Source: Hazenella coriacea (GTDB lineage: Bacteria; Bacillota; Bacilli; Thermoactinomycetales; Thermoactinomycetaceae). Taken from it: a stretch of 64,000 nt of DNA. Position 1 is the first letter of the stretch, and every line of letters begins with the position of its first letter. The notes under the pieces were generated by a model. That model did no database searches, was not told the origin of the DNA, and saw nothing but the letters and a program-made list of their open reading frames with translations. Shown piece after piece: positions 54,478 to 63,605 of the stretch. The translations under genes were made by a program, and so were the position numbers. Where the stretch lies: NCBI RefSeq assembly GCF_004341825.1, contig NZ_SMAG01000005.1, positions 62,001-126,000 on the forward strand. Direction: 5' to 3'.

Positions 54478-54630
54478 TTTATATCACCTCACTCTTTTAA
54501 TTATAACGCAGAGTGATATTTAATAATATGATTATATTTTATCTGTTAGTTACTTGACATAAATAAATTTAATATATATACTTACTTACATAAAGTAACT
54601 AACAAACTTTAAATTCAGAGGTGACCCAAT

Positions 54631-55395
54631 TTGGTTCCGTCATTATTCTTAGCTCATGGCTCCCCGATGTTGGCACTTGAACAAGATGCGTATACGACTT
54701 TCCTAGCTCATCTAGGCAGAAGTTTTCAACCCAAAGCGATCGTCATTTTTACTGCTCATTGGGAAAGTGATACAGTTACTATTTCTTCCACAGATGATGT
54801 ACATGATACCATTTATGACTTCTATGGCTTTCCTGACGAACTCTATGCGATCAACTATCCTGCAAAAGGATCGACACAAATCGCAGAAAAAGTAAAAAAA
54901 CGCTTCCAAGAGAATGGGATTCCAGTACAAATGAATGCAACAAGAGGATTAGATCATGGCTCTTGGACGATTTTATCTAGACTCTATCCTCATGCAGAGA
55001 TCCCAGTTGTTCAAGTTTCAGTAAACCCTTCTCTATCTCCAAGAGAACAGCTTCACATTGGTCAATCACTTCAAGGTTTTGGAGAAGAAGATATTTTAGT
55101 GATTGGTAGCGGAGTCACCGTTCATAACTTAGGACGTCTTCATTGGGAGCAGAATACACCAGAGTCTTGGGCTGTTGAATTTGACGATTGGATTATTAAG
55201 CAAATTGAACATGGCGATATAGATACCTTGTTCAATTATGAAAGCTTAGCTCCTCATGCGAATTTAGCAGTTCCTACCAAAGAACACTTCGTTCCCCTCT
55301 TTATTACGATGGGAAGCGGAACACAAAATAAAACAAAAGTGATTCATCGAAGCTATAAATACGGAACATTAAGTTACCTCTGTTTCCAATTTTAA
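54631..55395 (+). CDS. LigB-like (4,5-DOPA type) extradiol dioxygenase family protein
   Basis: 254 residues. Metal-site residues expected for the YgiD/DODA group: H9 in LAHGSPM, H in FTAHWES and H in GSGVTVHNLG, plus GLDHGSWT. These enzymes cleave catechol derivatives using a non-haem metal. TTG 54631 follows CAGAGGTGACCCAAT. It is divergent from an HxlR regulator and followed by a DoxX gene 85 bp downstream. Confidence 0.88.
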   Translation: MVPSLFLAHGSPMLALEQDAYTTFLAHLGRSFQPKAIVIFTAHWESDTVTISSTDDVHDTIYDFYGFPDELYAINYPAKGSTQIAEKVKKRFQENGIPVQMNATRGLDHGSWTILSRLYPHAEIPVVQVSVNPSLSPREQLHIGQSLQGFGEEDILVIGSGVTVHNLGRLHWEQNTPESWAVEFDDWIIKQIEHGDIDTLFNYESLAPHANLAVPTKEHFVPLFITMGSGTQNKTKVIHRSYKYGTLSYLCFQF

Positions 55396-55480
55396 TACCA
55401 GCAAGTTTGTAGTAAATAATAAAGTCAATTGGCTGGTTTACCCAGAAAAAATTCAAATTTAATTAAGGAGAGTGTTAAGC

Positions 55481-55900
55481 ATGACTCAAAAACATGAAGT
55501 AGGTTTGCTTATGCTTCGCCTCGTATTAGGAGCAACATTCTTCATCCATGGACTTGTTAAATTTCAAGGTGGGATTGAGAATATCGCAGGTTGGTTTGAT
55601 AGTATTGGGCTTCCTGGATTCTTAGCCTATGTGATCGCGACTATTGAACTTGTCGGTGGGATCGCTATGATCATCGGTTTGGGTACAAGGGTTATCGCTA
55701 TTCTATTTGCTATTGTTATGATCGGGGCTATTATCACAGTTAAAGGCGCAGTAGGCTTTTTAGGAAATGGCCAAATGGCTGGGTATGAATTAGATCTCAT
55801 TTTGATGTTTATCTCCATTCACCTTTTGATCAGCGGCTCCTCTTTATATGCTGTCGACTCATTATTTAGGAAAAAAACAAGTGAATCTATCGAACTGTAA
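55481..55900 (+). CDS. DoxX family membrane protein
   Basis: 139 residues, four membrane helices, DoxX/YphA-like (LRLVLGATFFIHGLVKFQGG...). Often co-occurs with dioxygenases and quinone-response regulators; probably a redox-related membrane protein. ATG 55481 follows AAGGAGAGTGTTAAGC. A terminator at 55930 follows. Confidence 0.87.
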   Translation: MTQKHEVGLLMLRLVLGATFFIHGLVKFQGGIENIAGWFDSIGLPGFLAYVIATIELVGGIAMIIGLGTRVIAILFAIVMIGAIITVKGAVGFLGNGQMAGYELDLILMFISIHLLISGSSLYAVDSLFRKKTSESIEL

Positions 55901-55929
55901 AATATAAAGTTGAAACCCCGAATTTATAT

Positions 55930-55962
55930 AATCACTCAGAAAAAATTCTGGGTGATTTTTTG
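55930..55962 (+). terminator. Terminator after the DoxX gene
   Basis: Arms AATCACTCAGAA (55930-55941) and TTCTGGGTGATT (55946-55957), then TTTTTG. Confidence 0.85.
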
Positions 55963-56095
55963 TTAAAATTAAAGATGAAGATCTGATTGCTGTTGGTGGC
56001 TATCAGATCTTCTAATATGGATAAAAGAGAGCTACTTACCCTCTGAAAACTTCTTAAGATCTGCAATTTAAATAATGCTATGAACCTCCTCTTGA

Positions 56096-56581
56096 TCAGT
56101 TCACTTGATAACTCTCTCTTCGATGTTTTCTTTGCTGATATCTTTCCTCTGCCTTTTCATATTGTTTTCGTTCTATTTCAGTTTCTGGGATCACTTTTGG
56201 GACTGGTGATGGCTTTCCATCTTCATCCACGGCAATAAAAGTTAGATATGCACTTGAAGTCAACTTTCTTTCAGATGTGATCAAATTCTCTGATTCTACT
56301 CTTACGAAAACCTCCATCGATGTTTTATGTGACCATGTGACATAAGCCTCAAGATTAATTGCTTCCCCTGTTTTGATGGGGGCCAAAAAATGAAAATTGT
56401 CACTTGAAACTGTGACGACGGGCTTCCGACAATGACGCATAGCTGCGATACAAGCAATTTTGTCTACATATGCCATCACTTTTCCACCAAAAATCGTATT
56501 ATGATGGTTGGTATCAGGTGGAAACACCAAGTCTGTCATATAAGTTCTTGATTGGCTAATTCTTTTTACTTGATTACTCAT
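56096..56581 (-). CDS. Acyl-CoA thioesterase (hotdog, YkhA-like)
   Basis: 161 residues, single hotdog domain: FPPDTNHHNTIFGGKVMAYV (catalytic Asn/Asp region), then NFHFLAPIKTGEAINLEAYV and a basic C-terminal tail. Cytosolic acyl-CoA hydrolase of the BACH/YkhA type. ATG 56581 follows GAAGGAGAATGATA. It lies 70 bp after a terminator that ends a cobalamin-riboswitch leader, so part of its transcription may come through that leader. Confidence 0.88.
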   Translation of the reverse strand: MSNQVKRISQSRTYMTDLVFPPDTNHHNTIFGGKVMAYVDKIACIAAMRHCRKPVVTVSSDNFHFLAPIKTGEAINLEAYVTWSHKTSMEVFVRVESENLITSERKLTSSAYLTFIAVDEDGKPSPVPKVIPETEIERKQYEKAEERYQQRKHRRESYQVN

Positions 56582-56649
56582 TATCATTCTCCTTCGAAAA
56601 ACCTTTCAGTTTTTTATTTTTATTTAGATTAGATATATAAAATAAAGAA

Positions 56650-56684
56650 GCATCTCCAACTACCGATCTGGAAGTTAGAGATGC
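56650..56684 (-). terminator. Terminator overlapping the leader-ORF stop behind the cobalamin riboswitch
   Basis: On the minus strand GCATCTCTAACT (56684-56673) pairs with AGTTGGAGATGC (56661-56650), 12 bp including one U-G, followed by TTCTTTATTTT. The TAA stop of the 17-residue leader (56677-56675) is inside the first arm. Confidence 0.8.
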
Positions 56685-56728
56685 AAAATAAACGGGGATA
56701 AGCAAAAATACCCCACAATATTATACAT
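56675..56728 (-). CDS. 17-residue leader ORF behind the cobalamin riboswitch
   Basis: ATG 56728, nine bases after AGGGAGG, opens MYNIVGYFCLSPFILHL, stopping inside the terminator stem. AACAC (56764-56768) can pair with GTGTT overlapping the ribosome site, aided by CCTA/TAGG, so the riboswitch may hide it. It may be a regulatory leader or the front of a lost gene; the peptide is hydrophobic. Confidence 0.5.
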   Translation of the reverse strand: MYNIVGYFCLSPFILHL

Positions 56729-56769
56729 AATCTAACACCTCCCTATTTCCCGTAGGTCTAACAGTGTTG

Positions 56770-56968
56770 TCCAAACAGGCAGGTCTCCTGACTTAAGGAT
56801 CATTACCAGCAACGCACCTTCCCAATCCATCTGGATCAGTGGTGAATAGATGATGCTGACTTCCCTATTACAGTGGCGGGACCGTGTCGGCTTTTCACCG
56901 AACTTCCCTTTTCATCCTTGAATCCTTTGAATTCAAGGAACCTGTTCGCACTATATGAAGTTAAATGT
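56770..56968 (-). promoter_or_regulatory. Cobalamin riboswitch
   Basis: Read on the minus strand: GGGAAGTTCGGTGAAAAGCC, then CGGTCCCGCCACTGTAA, then GGGAAGTCAGC, and the B12 box AAGTCAGGAGACCTGCCTG near 56776-56794. These are conserved pieces of the cobalamin (AdoCbl) aptamer in the right order. No vitamin B12 gene follows: only a 17-codon ORF, a terminator and an acyl-CoA thioesterase gene. Confidence 0.93.
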
Positions 56969-56984
56969 GATCGATATTTATGTT

Positions 56985-57292
56985 CATAACAAATATATCT
57001 TGACTATGAACATATTGTGACACTATGTAAATCAAAGAAAGGTTATCATCTCTATACAATTAAGTCAAATGGAATAATTAGACAATAAAAAATGGATAGA
57101 TTCGTTGCTTTGTTACCAGAGATATTCTTCATTCAAAGAGTCATTTCCTTATAGTGTTACTGATTTTGCTCACCTTTTGATAGGGGATTAATAATTTTCA
57201 AAATAGTTTATATGAATACCAGCCGCTTGGAATATAATTATATTTGGGAGAATGATTAGAAATGACTCCATAGAGTAAGGTGGATAAAGAAT
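56985..57292. other. Gene-free stretch upstream of the riboswitch
   Basis: AT-rich, holding the promoter of the minus-strand cobalamin leader; I see no other gene, repeat or long hairpin. Confidence 0.4.
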
Positions 57293-57440
57293 ATGAGTAA
57301 GAAAATCGTCTCAAACTCTGACGAGTTGGCCGAAGCATTAAAAAAAGCGACAGTAGGAACAGAGTGTTTTTTATAAACTCGCCGAAGGTCATCAAGGTAA
57401 GCTAAGAATATTGGAGGAGTTAGCCATCCCCCAATTCTGA
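57293..57440 (+). pseudogene. Frameshifted small gene of unknown family
   Basis: ATG 57293 behind AAGGTGGATAAAGAAT reads MSKKIVSNSDELAEALKKAT... and stops at TAA 57374-57376 just after a run of six T. One base fewer in that run would continue into FYKLAEGHQGKLRILEELA... and a TGA at 57438. This looks like a +1 slip in a homopolymer. The family is unknown. Confidence 0.4.
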
Positions 57441-57543
57441 TGCTCCAGGCTAACCACTTACCATCTAGAAATGTACATCTCTCTTCATAAACCAATCGAA
57501 AAATCGACTCTCTCTGAATCAAAGAAGGAGTCGATTTTATTTA

Positions 57544-58284
57544 TTACATTACAATTCCACCATCTACATGTAAGACTGTTCCGTTAATATAATCAGCTTC
57601 GTCTGAGGCGAGGAAAAGATATGCGTTGGCGATATCAGATGGTTTGCCTAAACGACCTACAGGGATTTGTTTTTTCAATTGATCAATGACTTTGTCTGGT
57701 ACTTTTTCAACCATGCGAGTTTCAACAAAACCTGGTGCGATCGCATTTGCACGAATACCATGGCGCCCCAGTTCTTTCGCCCAAGTCTTCGTCATTCCAA
57801 TCACACCTGACTTGGTAGCTGCATAGTTGGTCTGACCGATATTTCCATAGACTCCCGAAACGGAGGATGCTGTAATAATTCGGCCCCAACCCTGTTCTTT
57901 CATAGCGGGAACGACAGCTTGAGTACAATAGAAGACACCCGTCAGATTCACATTGATCACTCGTTGCCAGTTCTCTTCACTTAATTTATGAAGCATTCCA
58001 TCCGCTGTAATTCCTGCATTATTAATTAAGATATCGATTCGACCCCACTTAGCCAGAGCCGCCTCTGCCATTCCTTGTACACTTTCTTTATTAGATACAT
58101 CCACTTGATAAAAATCGACCTCTACACCCTCACTCTGTAACTCTTCGCATACTTTCTGGGCAGACTCAGCGTCATAGTCTGCAATTAGCAATTTAGCTCC
58201 TTCTCGTGCAAAAAGAACAGCTGTTTCTCGACCAATTCCATTGGCTGCTCCTGTAATAATCGCAACTCGATCTTTTAGTTTCAT
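57544..58284 (-). CDS. fabG: SDR family oxidoreductase (FabG-type 3-oxoacyl reductase)
   Basis: 246 residues. TGxxxGIG motif as TGAANGIG (12-19), NAG in INNAG, catalytic Ser in ASSVSG, YAATK (Tyr/Lys) and C-terminal VDGGIVM. Closest to FabG/PhaB-type NADPH-dependent 3-oxoacyl-ACP/CoA reductases. It lies 15 bp after an alpha/beta hydrolase in a unit with a KASIII-like enzyme and a Liv-type transporter, which suggests catabolism or modification of an imported carboxylate. Confidence 0.88.
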   Translation of the reverse strand: MKLKDRVAIITGAANGIGRETAVLFAREGAKLLIADYDAESAQKVCEELQSEGVEVDFYQVDVSNKESVQGMAEAALAKWGRIDILINNAGITADGMLHKLSEENWQRVINVNLTGVFYCTQAVVPAMKEQGWGRIITASSVSGVYGNIGQTNYAATKSGVIGMTKTWAKELGRHGIRANAIAPGFVETRMVEKVPDKVIDQLKKQIPVGRLGKPSDIANAYLFLASDEADYINGTVLHVDGGIVM

Positions 58285-58299
58285 CCGTATTCCTCCAGA

Positions 58300-59190
58300 C
58301 TATTGTAGAAATTGTTCGATTTGATTTTTCAACTGAGCACAATCATCGATCAATGGGGAATGACCACAGTTTTTCAAGATCACTAAACGGGCTTGTTCCT
58401 TTAAATCTTCCATGATTTCGTTGGTCATGGTTTCTGTAACCACAAGATCATTTTCTCCCCACAAAACAAGGGTGGACACTTGGATCTTCTCAACATCCTC
58501 GGTTCCTTGACTTAAACCGTTATGATGTGAACTGATATTAAATACATTTAAGGCATGATAAACATCTACTAGATTTCGTTGGGTTAACATATCTTCGAGA
58601 TATTCATCATAATGCTCTACTGAAGGTTGCTGTTGGGTGTAGATCAAGCTATTCCACATCCATTGTAGAAACTCTTTATTTTTTGATTCAATCGCTTGAA
58701 GTACAGGCATTGTTTTGAGTCGATCATTGGCAATATCATCACGGGTGGTCAGTCTTTGGAGTGATTGTCCCGTCACTGGATCTAACTCAACAAAAGGGTA
58801 ACCTCTTGTTGAAGCAGAAGCTAGCAAAACTAATTTTTGTACATATTCGGGATGATCAGCAGTAAATTGCATCGCAACTCCTCCACCAGTGGACCATCCC
58901 ATGAGTGAGAAAGATTTTAACGATAAAGCATCGACAAACTGCTTGATATCTTCGGAAAAATCCTTGAGTGAATCAATTCTTTGATGATAGCTAGACATAC
59001 CAAATCCACGTAAATCAACGGCAATTAAATGATATTTGGGGTCTAATTTTTCCATCAATACATCCCAGTGTTTAGAAGAAGTCATATTTCCATGAATCAA
59101 AAGTAATAGATCTTCTCCACCAGAACGTTCACGATAGCCTAACATTTCTCCATTAGATAATAATACTTGTTTGCATTGAATCATCGTCAT
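58300..59190 (-). CDS. Alpha/beta hydrolase
   Basis: 296 residues: oxyanion LLIHGNMTSSKHW, nucleophile GWSTGGGVA, acid in LWGENDLVV and His in NCGHSPL. Related to MhpC/PcaD-type hydrolases and thioesterases; it may release or hydrolyse an acyl product. ATG 59190 overlaps the KASIII stop as ATGA, behind GGGGGAGAGAAGCTCA, so the two are coupled. Confidence 0.85.
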   Translation of the reverse strand: MTMIQCKQVLLSNGEMLGYRERSGGEDLLLLIHGNMTSSKHWDVLMEKLDPKYHLIAVDLRGFGMSSYHQRIDSLKDFSEDIKQFVDALSLKSFSLMGWSTGGGVAMQFTADHPEYVQKLVLLASASTRGYPFVELDPVTGQSLQRLTTRDDIANDRLKTMPVLQAIESKNKEFLQWMWNSLIYTQQQPSVEHYDEYLEDMLTQRNLVDVYHALNVFNISSHHNGLSQGTEDVEKIQVSTLVLWGENDLVVTETMTNEIMEDLKEQARLVILKNCGHSPLIDDCAQLKNQIEQFLQ

Positions 59191-60218
59191 TGAGCTTCTC
59201 TCCCCCAACGAATAGTGGTTGCTCCCCAAGCATAACCGATTCCAGCACTGACAAGTACTACCGTATCTCCAGATTTGATTTTTCCTTGCTGTAAACCCAA
59301 CTCTAGAGACAAAATTTGATCAAACTGACCAATGTGTCCGTACTCTTCTAGATATACAGACTGCTCTTCAGCCAATCCTAGCTCATTTAAAACATATCGA
59401 TGAGCAGAGTGTTTCATATGCAAGATCGCTAAATAGTCCAGATCTTTCTCCGTTAAACCGGATTTTTCTAATGATTGGCGAATCACAGAGGTAAAATGAT
59501 TCATTGATTTCTGATCTAGTCTCTCTTTCATTCCTTGAGGATCTGGAACATCCAAGTAAAATAAATCTTGGGATAATAAATCAGGCGATAGAGGTTGTTT
59601 GGTTCCGCCCACAGGTACAATGACATCTTCGGAAAAAGAGCCATCTGTAATCATACTTGTTGATAAAACCTCATTTTCTTGCCAGCCCTTTCGTAGAAGA
59701 ATCGCTCCTCCACCAGCCGCCAAATTGTATAAGAATCTCGTTTTGGGATTTTGATAATTGACTAAATCTACATTCCGATACCCACCCGCTAATAGAACCG
59801 TTTGAATCGATTCATCTGAAAGCATCAGATCTTTGGCTAACTTTAAGCCGAGAATGGTGGTGCCGCATCGAAGAGCACAATCGAACGCCCAAGCGTTGAT
59901 CGCTCCCACCTCTTGTTGCAATTTAATTGCGGCGGTCCATACTGGATATTCTTTATGCTCCTCACCGATATAGATCACTAAGTCAATCTCTTTCGCATCA
60001 ATACCTGCCCTCTCAATCGCCTGCTTAGCTGCAAGTACCCCCATCTGACAGGGGTGATCCTCAGGACCAGGGATTGCTTTTTCTTTGATCCCCATTTTCT
60101 GCTCCACAACTTCTACAGGGAGGCCAGATCGTTGAGCAATTTCATGCCCGCTCATTCTATGTGGGGGGATATATAAACCAGTACTCATGATGCCAATCGG
60201 GTTATGTGAAGGATTCAA
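59187..60218 (-). CDS. KASIII-like beta-ketoacyl synthase/thiolase-fold enzyme
   Basis: 343 residues of the FabH fold. The nucleophile Cys118 is in AFDCALRCGT. The expected HQAN-type motif reads LHMKHSAHR (H267), and the Asn of the usual YGNT is His295 in EEYGHIGQFD, so the classical Cys-His-Asn triad is altered to Cys-His-His. This suggests a non-FabH reaction, such as acyl transfer or condensation on CoA esters. TTG 60218 follows AAAGGAGGGTTAAACG. In a unit with the SDR, the hydrolase and the Liv transporter. Confidence 0.83.
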   Translation of the reverse strand: MNPSHNPIGIMSTGLYIPPHRMSGHEIAQRSGLPVEVVEQKMGIKEKAIPGPEDHPCQMGVLAAKQAIERAGIDAKEIDLVIYIGEEHKEYPVWTAAIKLQQEVGAINAWAFDCALRCGTTILGLKLAKDLMLSDESIQTVLLAGGYRNVDLVNYQNPKTRFLYNLAAGGGAILLRKGWQENEVLSTSMITDGSFSEDVIVPVGGTKQPLSPDLLSQDLFYLDVPDPQGMKERLDQKSMNHFTSVIRQSLEKSGLTEKDLDYLAILHMKHSAHRYVLNELGLAEEQSVYLEEYGHIGQFDQILSLELGLQQGKIKSGDTVVLVSAGIGYAWGATTIRWGREAQ

Positions 60219-60240
60219 CGTTTAACCCTCCTTTGATTTA

Positions 60241-61248
60241 TCAGCCATTCGTTTTCAGGTTCGTTTCCTGCTTATTTTCACTTTTCCGAGCAAAGATTGA
60301 CCACTTTCTTAGTGTTCCAACAAGTCCTTTGGGGAAGAACATGACCACTAAAATATAGATGAGACCAAAAATAATGATCCAGCGCTCAAAAATCCAGTGT
60401 AGACTTGCAAGTTCTGATAGCCAATCATGTGTAAATTCGATCATCACTGCTCCAAGAATAGGACCAATTAACGTTCCGGCTCCACCAATAATAGTCATTA
60501 ATAAAACATCCAAGGTCATATCCACACCAAAAACAGCCGTATTGACAAATCGTAAACTAAGACCATACATCACACCTGCAAGTCCGGCCAAAATTCCGGA
60601 GACTACGCTAGCCGCTACTTTATAATGATAGACTTCATATCCAATCGACTCAGCTCTACGCTCATTTTCACGCACCGCTTGCAAAACAGTACCTAATGGT
60701 GACTTGGTAAAACGCCGTAAAAAAAAGAAGGAAAGAATCATAAAAGCAAGTGCAATAAAATAAAACACTTCTCGATCCATCAACTCTTGAGGAATTCGGA
60801 AAGTAAATCCATCATTCCCTTTTGTCAAACTCCTCCATTTTTCGGCTCCTACTTGAAACAATCCAGCTAACGCCAAGGTTAACATGGCATAATAATGGCT
60901 TTTGAGTCGAAGTGATAGCATCCCAACAATCCAACTCAAAATACCACATAAAACAATGGTCACAATGAGAGCGGATCCGACAGTAAGTAATGAAATATCT
61001 CCTTGACTGAGCAATATACCAACCGAATAAGCTCCTAGGCCAAAAAACATGGCATGACCAAATGAAATGATTCCTGTGTATCCTAATAACAAATCATAAC
61101 TCATCGCAAAAACAGCAAAGATAAATATCTGTGTCATTAAAATGAGTGTACTACGGGAGTCATTCACGAAGGGAAACAAAAGGAGAAATAATCCTACAAG
61201 AAAGAACAACACATGCTTCATAGAAAATCGCGAAATTAAACCCATCAT
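60241..61248 (-). CDS. livM: Branched-chain-amino-acid-type ABC transporter permease LivM
   Basis: 335 residues, about eight or nine membrane helices, LivM motifs TLALAGLFQVGAEKW, NERRAESIGYEVYHYKV and GGAGTLIGPILGAV. Start ATG 61248 overlaps the LivH stop. The substrate of the whole transporter may not be an amino acid, because enzyme genes of acyl metabolism lie in the same unit. Confidence 0.9.
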   Translation of the reverse strand: MMGLISRFSMKHVLFFLVGLFLLLFPFVNDSRSTLILMTQIFIFAVFAMSYDLLLGYTGIISFGHAMFFGLGAYSVGILLSQGDISLLTVGSALIVTIVLCGILSWIVGMLSLRLKSHYYAMLTLALAGLFQVGAEKWRSLTKGNDGFTFRIPQELMDREVFYFIALAFMILSFFFLRRFTKSPLGTVLQAVRENERRAESIGYEVYHYKVAASVVSGILAGLAGVMYGLSLRFVNTAVFGVDMTLDVLLMTIIGGAGTLIGPILGAVMIEFTHDWLSELASLHWIFERWIIIFGLIYILVVMFFPKGLVGTLRKWSIFARKSENKQETNLKTNG

Positions 61249-62114
61249 CCTTTCACCCCTTTTGCTCCAAACAATCCTTCTGGTTTAAATAAAAGAACAA
61301 TTAACATGATTAACATATTTACAGCAAGAGATAATTCGGGCACATAATAACCCATAATTCCACTTGCCAAACCGACGATCATGGCAGCAACCATCGAACC
61401 CGTAATACTACCCATCCCTCCGATAATGACAACAATGAAGGCGAAGATTGCATATTCCATTCCCATCTCTGCATAGATCACACCTGAATAGGGGCCCATC
61501 AATACTCCGCCAAGAGCAGCTAAGCCCGCTCCTACCATAAATACCCACATGAATATCTTTTTAATATTAATACCTAGTGCTTGAATCATTTCGCGATCCA
61601 TCACTCCAGCACGCACAATGAGACCGATTTTAGTCTTCTTCAAAATGAGTGAAGAAACGATAAATACCAGTAAACCAATTAAAATAATAAATAGTCGATA
61701 CTTAATGAGGACAATATCACCAAAAATCCAACTTCCCGCCAACCAAAATGGGGGTTGAGCGGCTAATTGGTTAGGCCCCCACACAACTTTGATTAGCTCG
61801 CCCAGTACCAACATAGCTCCTAAAGTAATTAAAATTTGCTGCATATGATTCCCATAGACGGGACGAATAATGAAACGTTCCAGAAGCCAACCCAATAAGA
61901 ATCCTGCAACAATGGCACCTGTGATCCCCACTAAGAAACTACCTGTTTGGGTATAAACCCAAATGCCCGAAAAGGCACCCCAAGCAAAAATGCCACCATG
62001 TGAAAAATTGAGTACATCCATCAATCCAAAAATTAAAGTAAGTCCAATGGCGATCAAAAAGATCAACATGCCTGTCGCTAAACCGTTCATAATAAGATTA
62101 ATCCAGATATCCAC
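61245..62114 (-). CDS. livH: ABC transporter permease LivH
   Basis: 289 residues with LivH motifs LIFGLMDVLNFSHGGIFAWG and GGMGSITGSMVAAMIVG, and about eight membrane helices. GTG 62114 follows AAGGGGGCTAAGAGCTAG. It is coupled to LivM by overlap. Confidence 0.9.
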   Translation of the reverse strand: MDIWINLIMNGLATGMLIFLIAIGLTLIFGLMDVLNFSHGGIFAWGAFSGIWVYTQTGSFLVGITGAIVAGFLLGWLLERFIIRPVYGNHMQQILITLGAMLVLGELIKVVWGPNQLAAQPPFWLAGSWIFGDIVLIKYRLFIILIGLLVFIVSSLILKKTKIGLIVRAGVMDREMIQALGINIKKIFMWVFMVGAGLAALGGVLMGPYSGVIYAEMGMEYAIFAFIVVIIGGMGSITGSMVAAMIVGLASGIMGYYVPELSLAVNMLIMLIVLLFKPEGLFGAKGVKG

Positions 62115-62141
62115 CTAGCTCTTAGCCCCCTTTCTCCCTGA

Positions 62142-62843
62142 TTATGCAATCCCTAAATATTTTTTCTTCAGTTGCTCATCATTTTTTAGTTCTTCCATCT
62201 GTCCCTTTGCCACAATTTGACCATCATCCACTAAGTAATAACGATCACCCAGTTGGCTAGCCATATGAAAATTTTGTTCCACTAAGACTACAGTGGTACG
62301 ATGTTTAATCTCAGCTAATGAAGTAGCCACTTTCTCGACAACGATCGGAGCTAATCCTTTACTCGGCTCATCAATTAACAACAAAGTACAATCTTGAACT
62401 AAAGCTCGGGCAATAGAAAGCATTTGCTTCTGTCCACCACTTAACCATCCACTCTTGCTTTTCCAAAACTGCTCTAAATCAGGGAAAAGATTAAGTGTCC
62501 ACTCCAGCTTTTCTTTCGTTGAAGCATTTTCAGAAATCATGGCAACTTTAAGGTTCTCTTCCACAGTTAATTCACCAAAAATCCCTTGATCTTCGGGAAC
62601 AAAGCTAATACCTAGTCGAGCAATAGCATAAGGAGGTAAACCACTGATCTTTTTTCCCTGAAAACGGATCTCTCCCTGGGTAGGTGGATTGAGCCCCATG
62701 ATGGAACGTAAGGTAGTCGTTTTTCCCGCTCCATTACGTCCGAGTAAAACCGTTACCTCTTTTTCAGGAACTTCTAGAGAAATTCCATGTAAAATGTGAT
62801 GTTCTCCAATAAATGTTTGAATGTGATCCAACTCAAGAAGCAT
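62142..62843 (-). CDS. livF: ABC transporter ATP-binding protein LivF
   Basis: 233 residues. Walker A GRNGAGKTT, signature LSGGQKQML, Walker B LLLIDEPSKGL and H-loop region. ATG 62843 overlaps the LivG gene end by 11 bases. Confidence 0.93.
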   Translation of the reverse strand: MLLELDHIQTFIGEHHILHGISLEVPEKEVTVLLGRNGAGKTTTLRSIMGLNPPTQGEIRFQGKKISGLPPYAIARLGISFVPEDQGIFGELTVEENLKVAMISENASTKEKLEWTLNLFPDLEQFWKSKSGWLSGGQKQMLSIARALVQDCTLLLIDEPSKGLAPIVVEKVATSLAEIKHRTTVVLVEQNFHMASQLGDRYYLVDDGQIVAKGQMEELKNDEQLKKKYLGIA

Positions 62844-63591
62844 TGGGTGTCCCTCCTATATATGCAGATTGGACAAGCTCATTTTGCAAAATCTGCTCTG
62901 GAGTTCCTTCTGCCAATAGCTCTCCATGAAATAGCACCATGAGATGGTCTGATAAATCTAAAATCAGATCGATTTTATGTTCAATCAACAATATGGTTCT
63001 TTTTTCTTCCTTCAAATTTCGTACAAGATCTATAATGATCGGAACTTCTTCCAATGACATCCCAGCAGTTGGCTCATCTAGCAACAATATTTCAGTTTCC
63101 AAAGCTAATAGCATGGCAATTTCTAATTTTCGTTTTTCTCCGTGTGTCAATTGGATCGCTAACCAATCTTGTTTGCTTTCCAATCCAACCTTTTCAATCC
63201 AGTACATCGTCTTCTCTGTTACTTTTTTATAATGGAGATGAGAAAAGAACATTTGAAAGCGAATTTGCTGTTGCGATTGCACCGCTAGGCGAACATTTTC
63301 AAAAACCGTTAAGTGTGGAAATACATCTGTAATCTGAAAAGAACGGCCAATTCCTTTACGAGTTCGCTGATATGAGGGCAGACGAGTAATGTCCGCCCCG
63401 TGATAAAAGATTTGCCCTTCCGTGGGCTTTAACTGACCACTCAACAGATTAAAAAAAGTTGTTTTCCCAGCACCATTAGGTCCGATAATCGATGTAAACC
63501 GTTGCGGATAGAAGGAAACATTCACTTTATTTACAGCAACATGTCCTCCAAAGGCAATCGTCAAATCTTTGGTTGAAAGAATAGGTTCCAT
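62833..63591 (-). CDS. livG: ABC transporter ATP-binding protein LivG
   Basis: 252 residues. Walker A GPNGAGKTT; the signature reads LTHGEKRKLEIAM, the LivG-type variant; Walker B EILLLDEPTAGM. The second ATPase of the heterodimer with LivF. Confidence 0.93.
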   Translation of the reverse strand: MEPILSTKDLTIAFGGHVAVNKVNVSFYPQRFTSIIGPNGAGKTTFFNLLSGQLKPTEGQIFYHGADITRLPSYQRTRKGIGRSFQITDVFPHLTVFENVRLAVQSQQQIRFQMFFSHLHYKKVTEKTMYWIEKVGLESKQDWLAIQLTHGEKRKLEIAMLLALETEILLLDEPTAGMSLEEVPIIIDLVRNLKEEKRTILLIEHKIDLILDLSDHLMVLFHGELLAEGTPEQILQNELVQSAYIGGTPNAS

Positions 63592-63605
63592 ACGATCACC
63601 TCTAC

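Noticed and set aside
57198-57522. Minus-strand ORFs opposite the frameshifted small gene
   Set aside because: They have no ribosome sites and no recognisable motifs; shadows of the plus-strand remnant.
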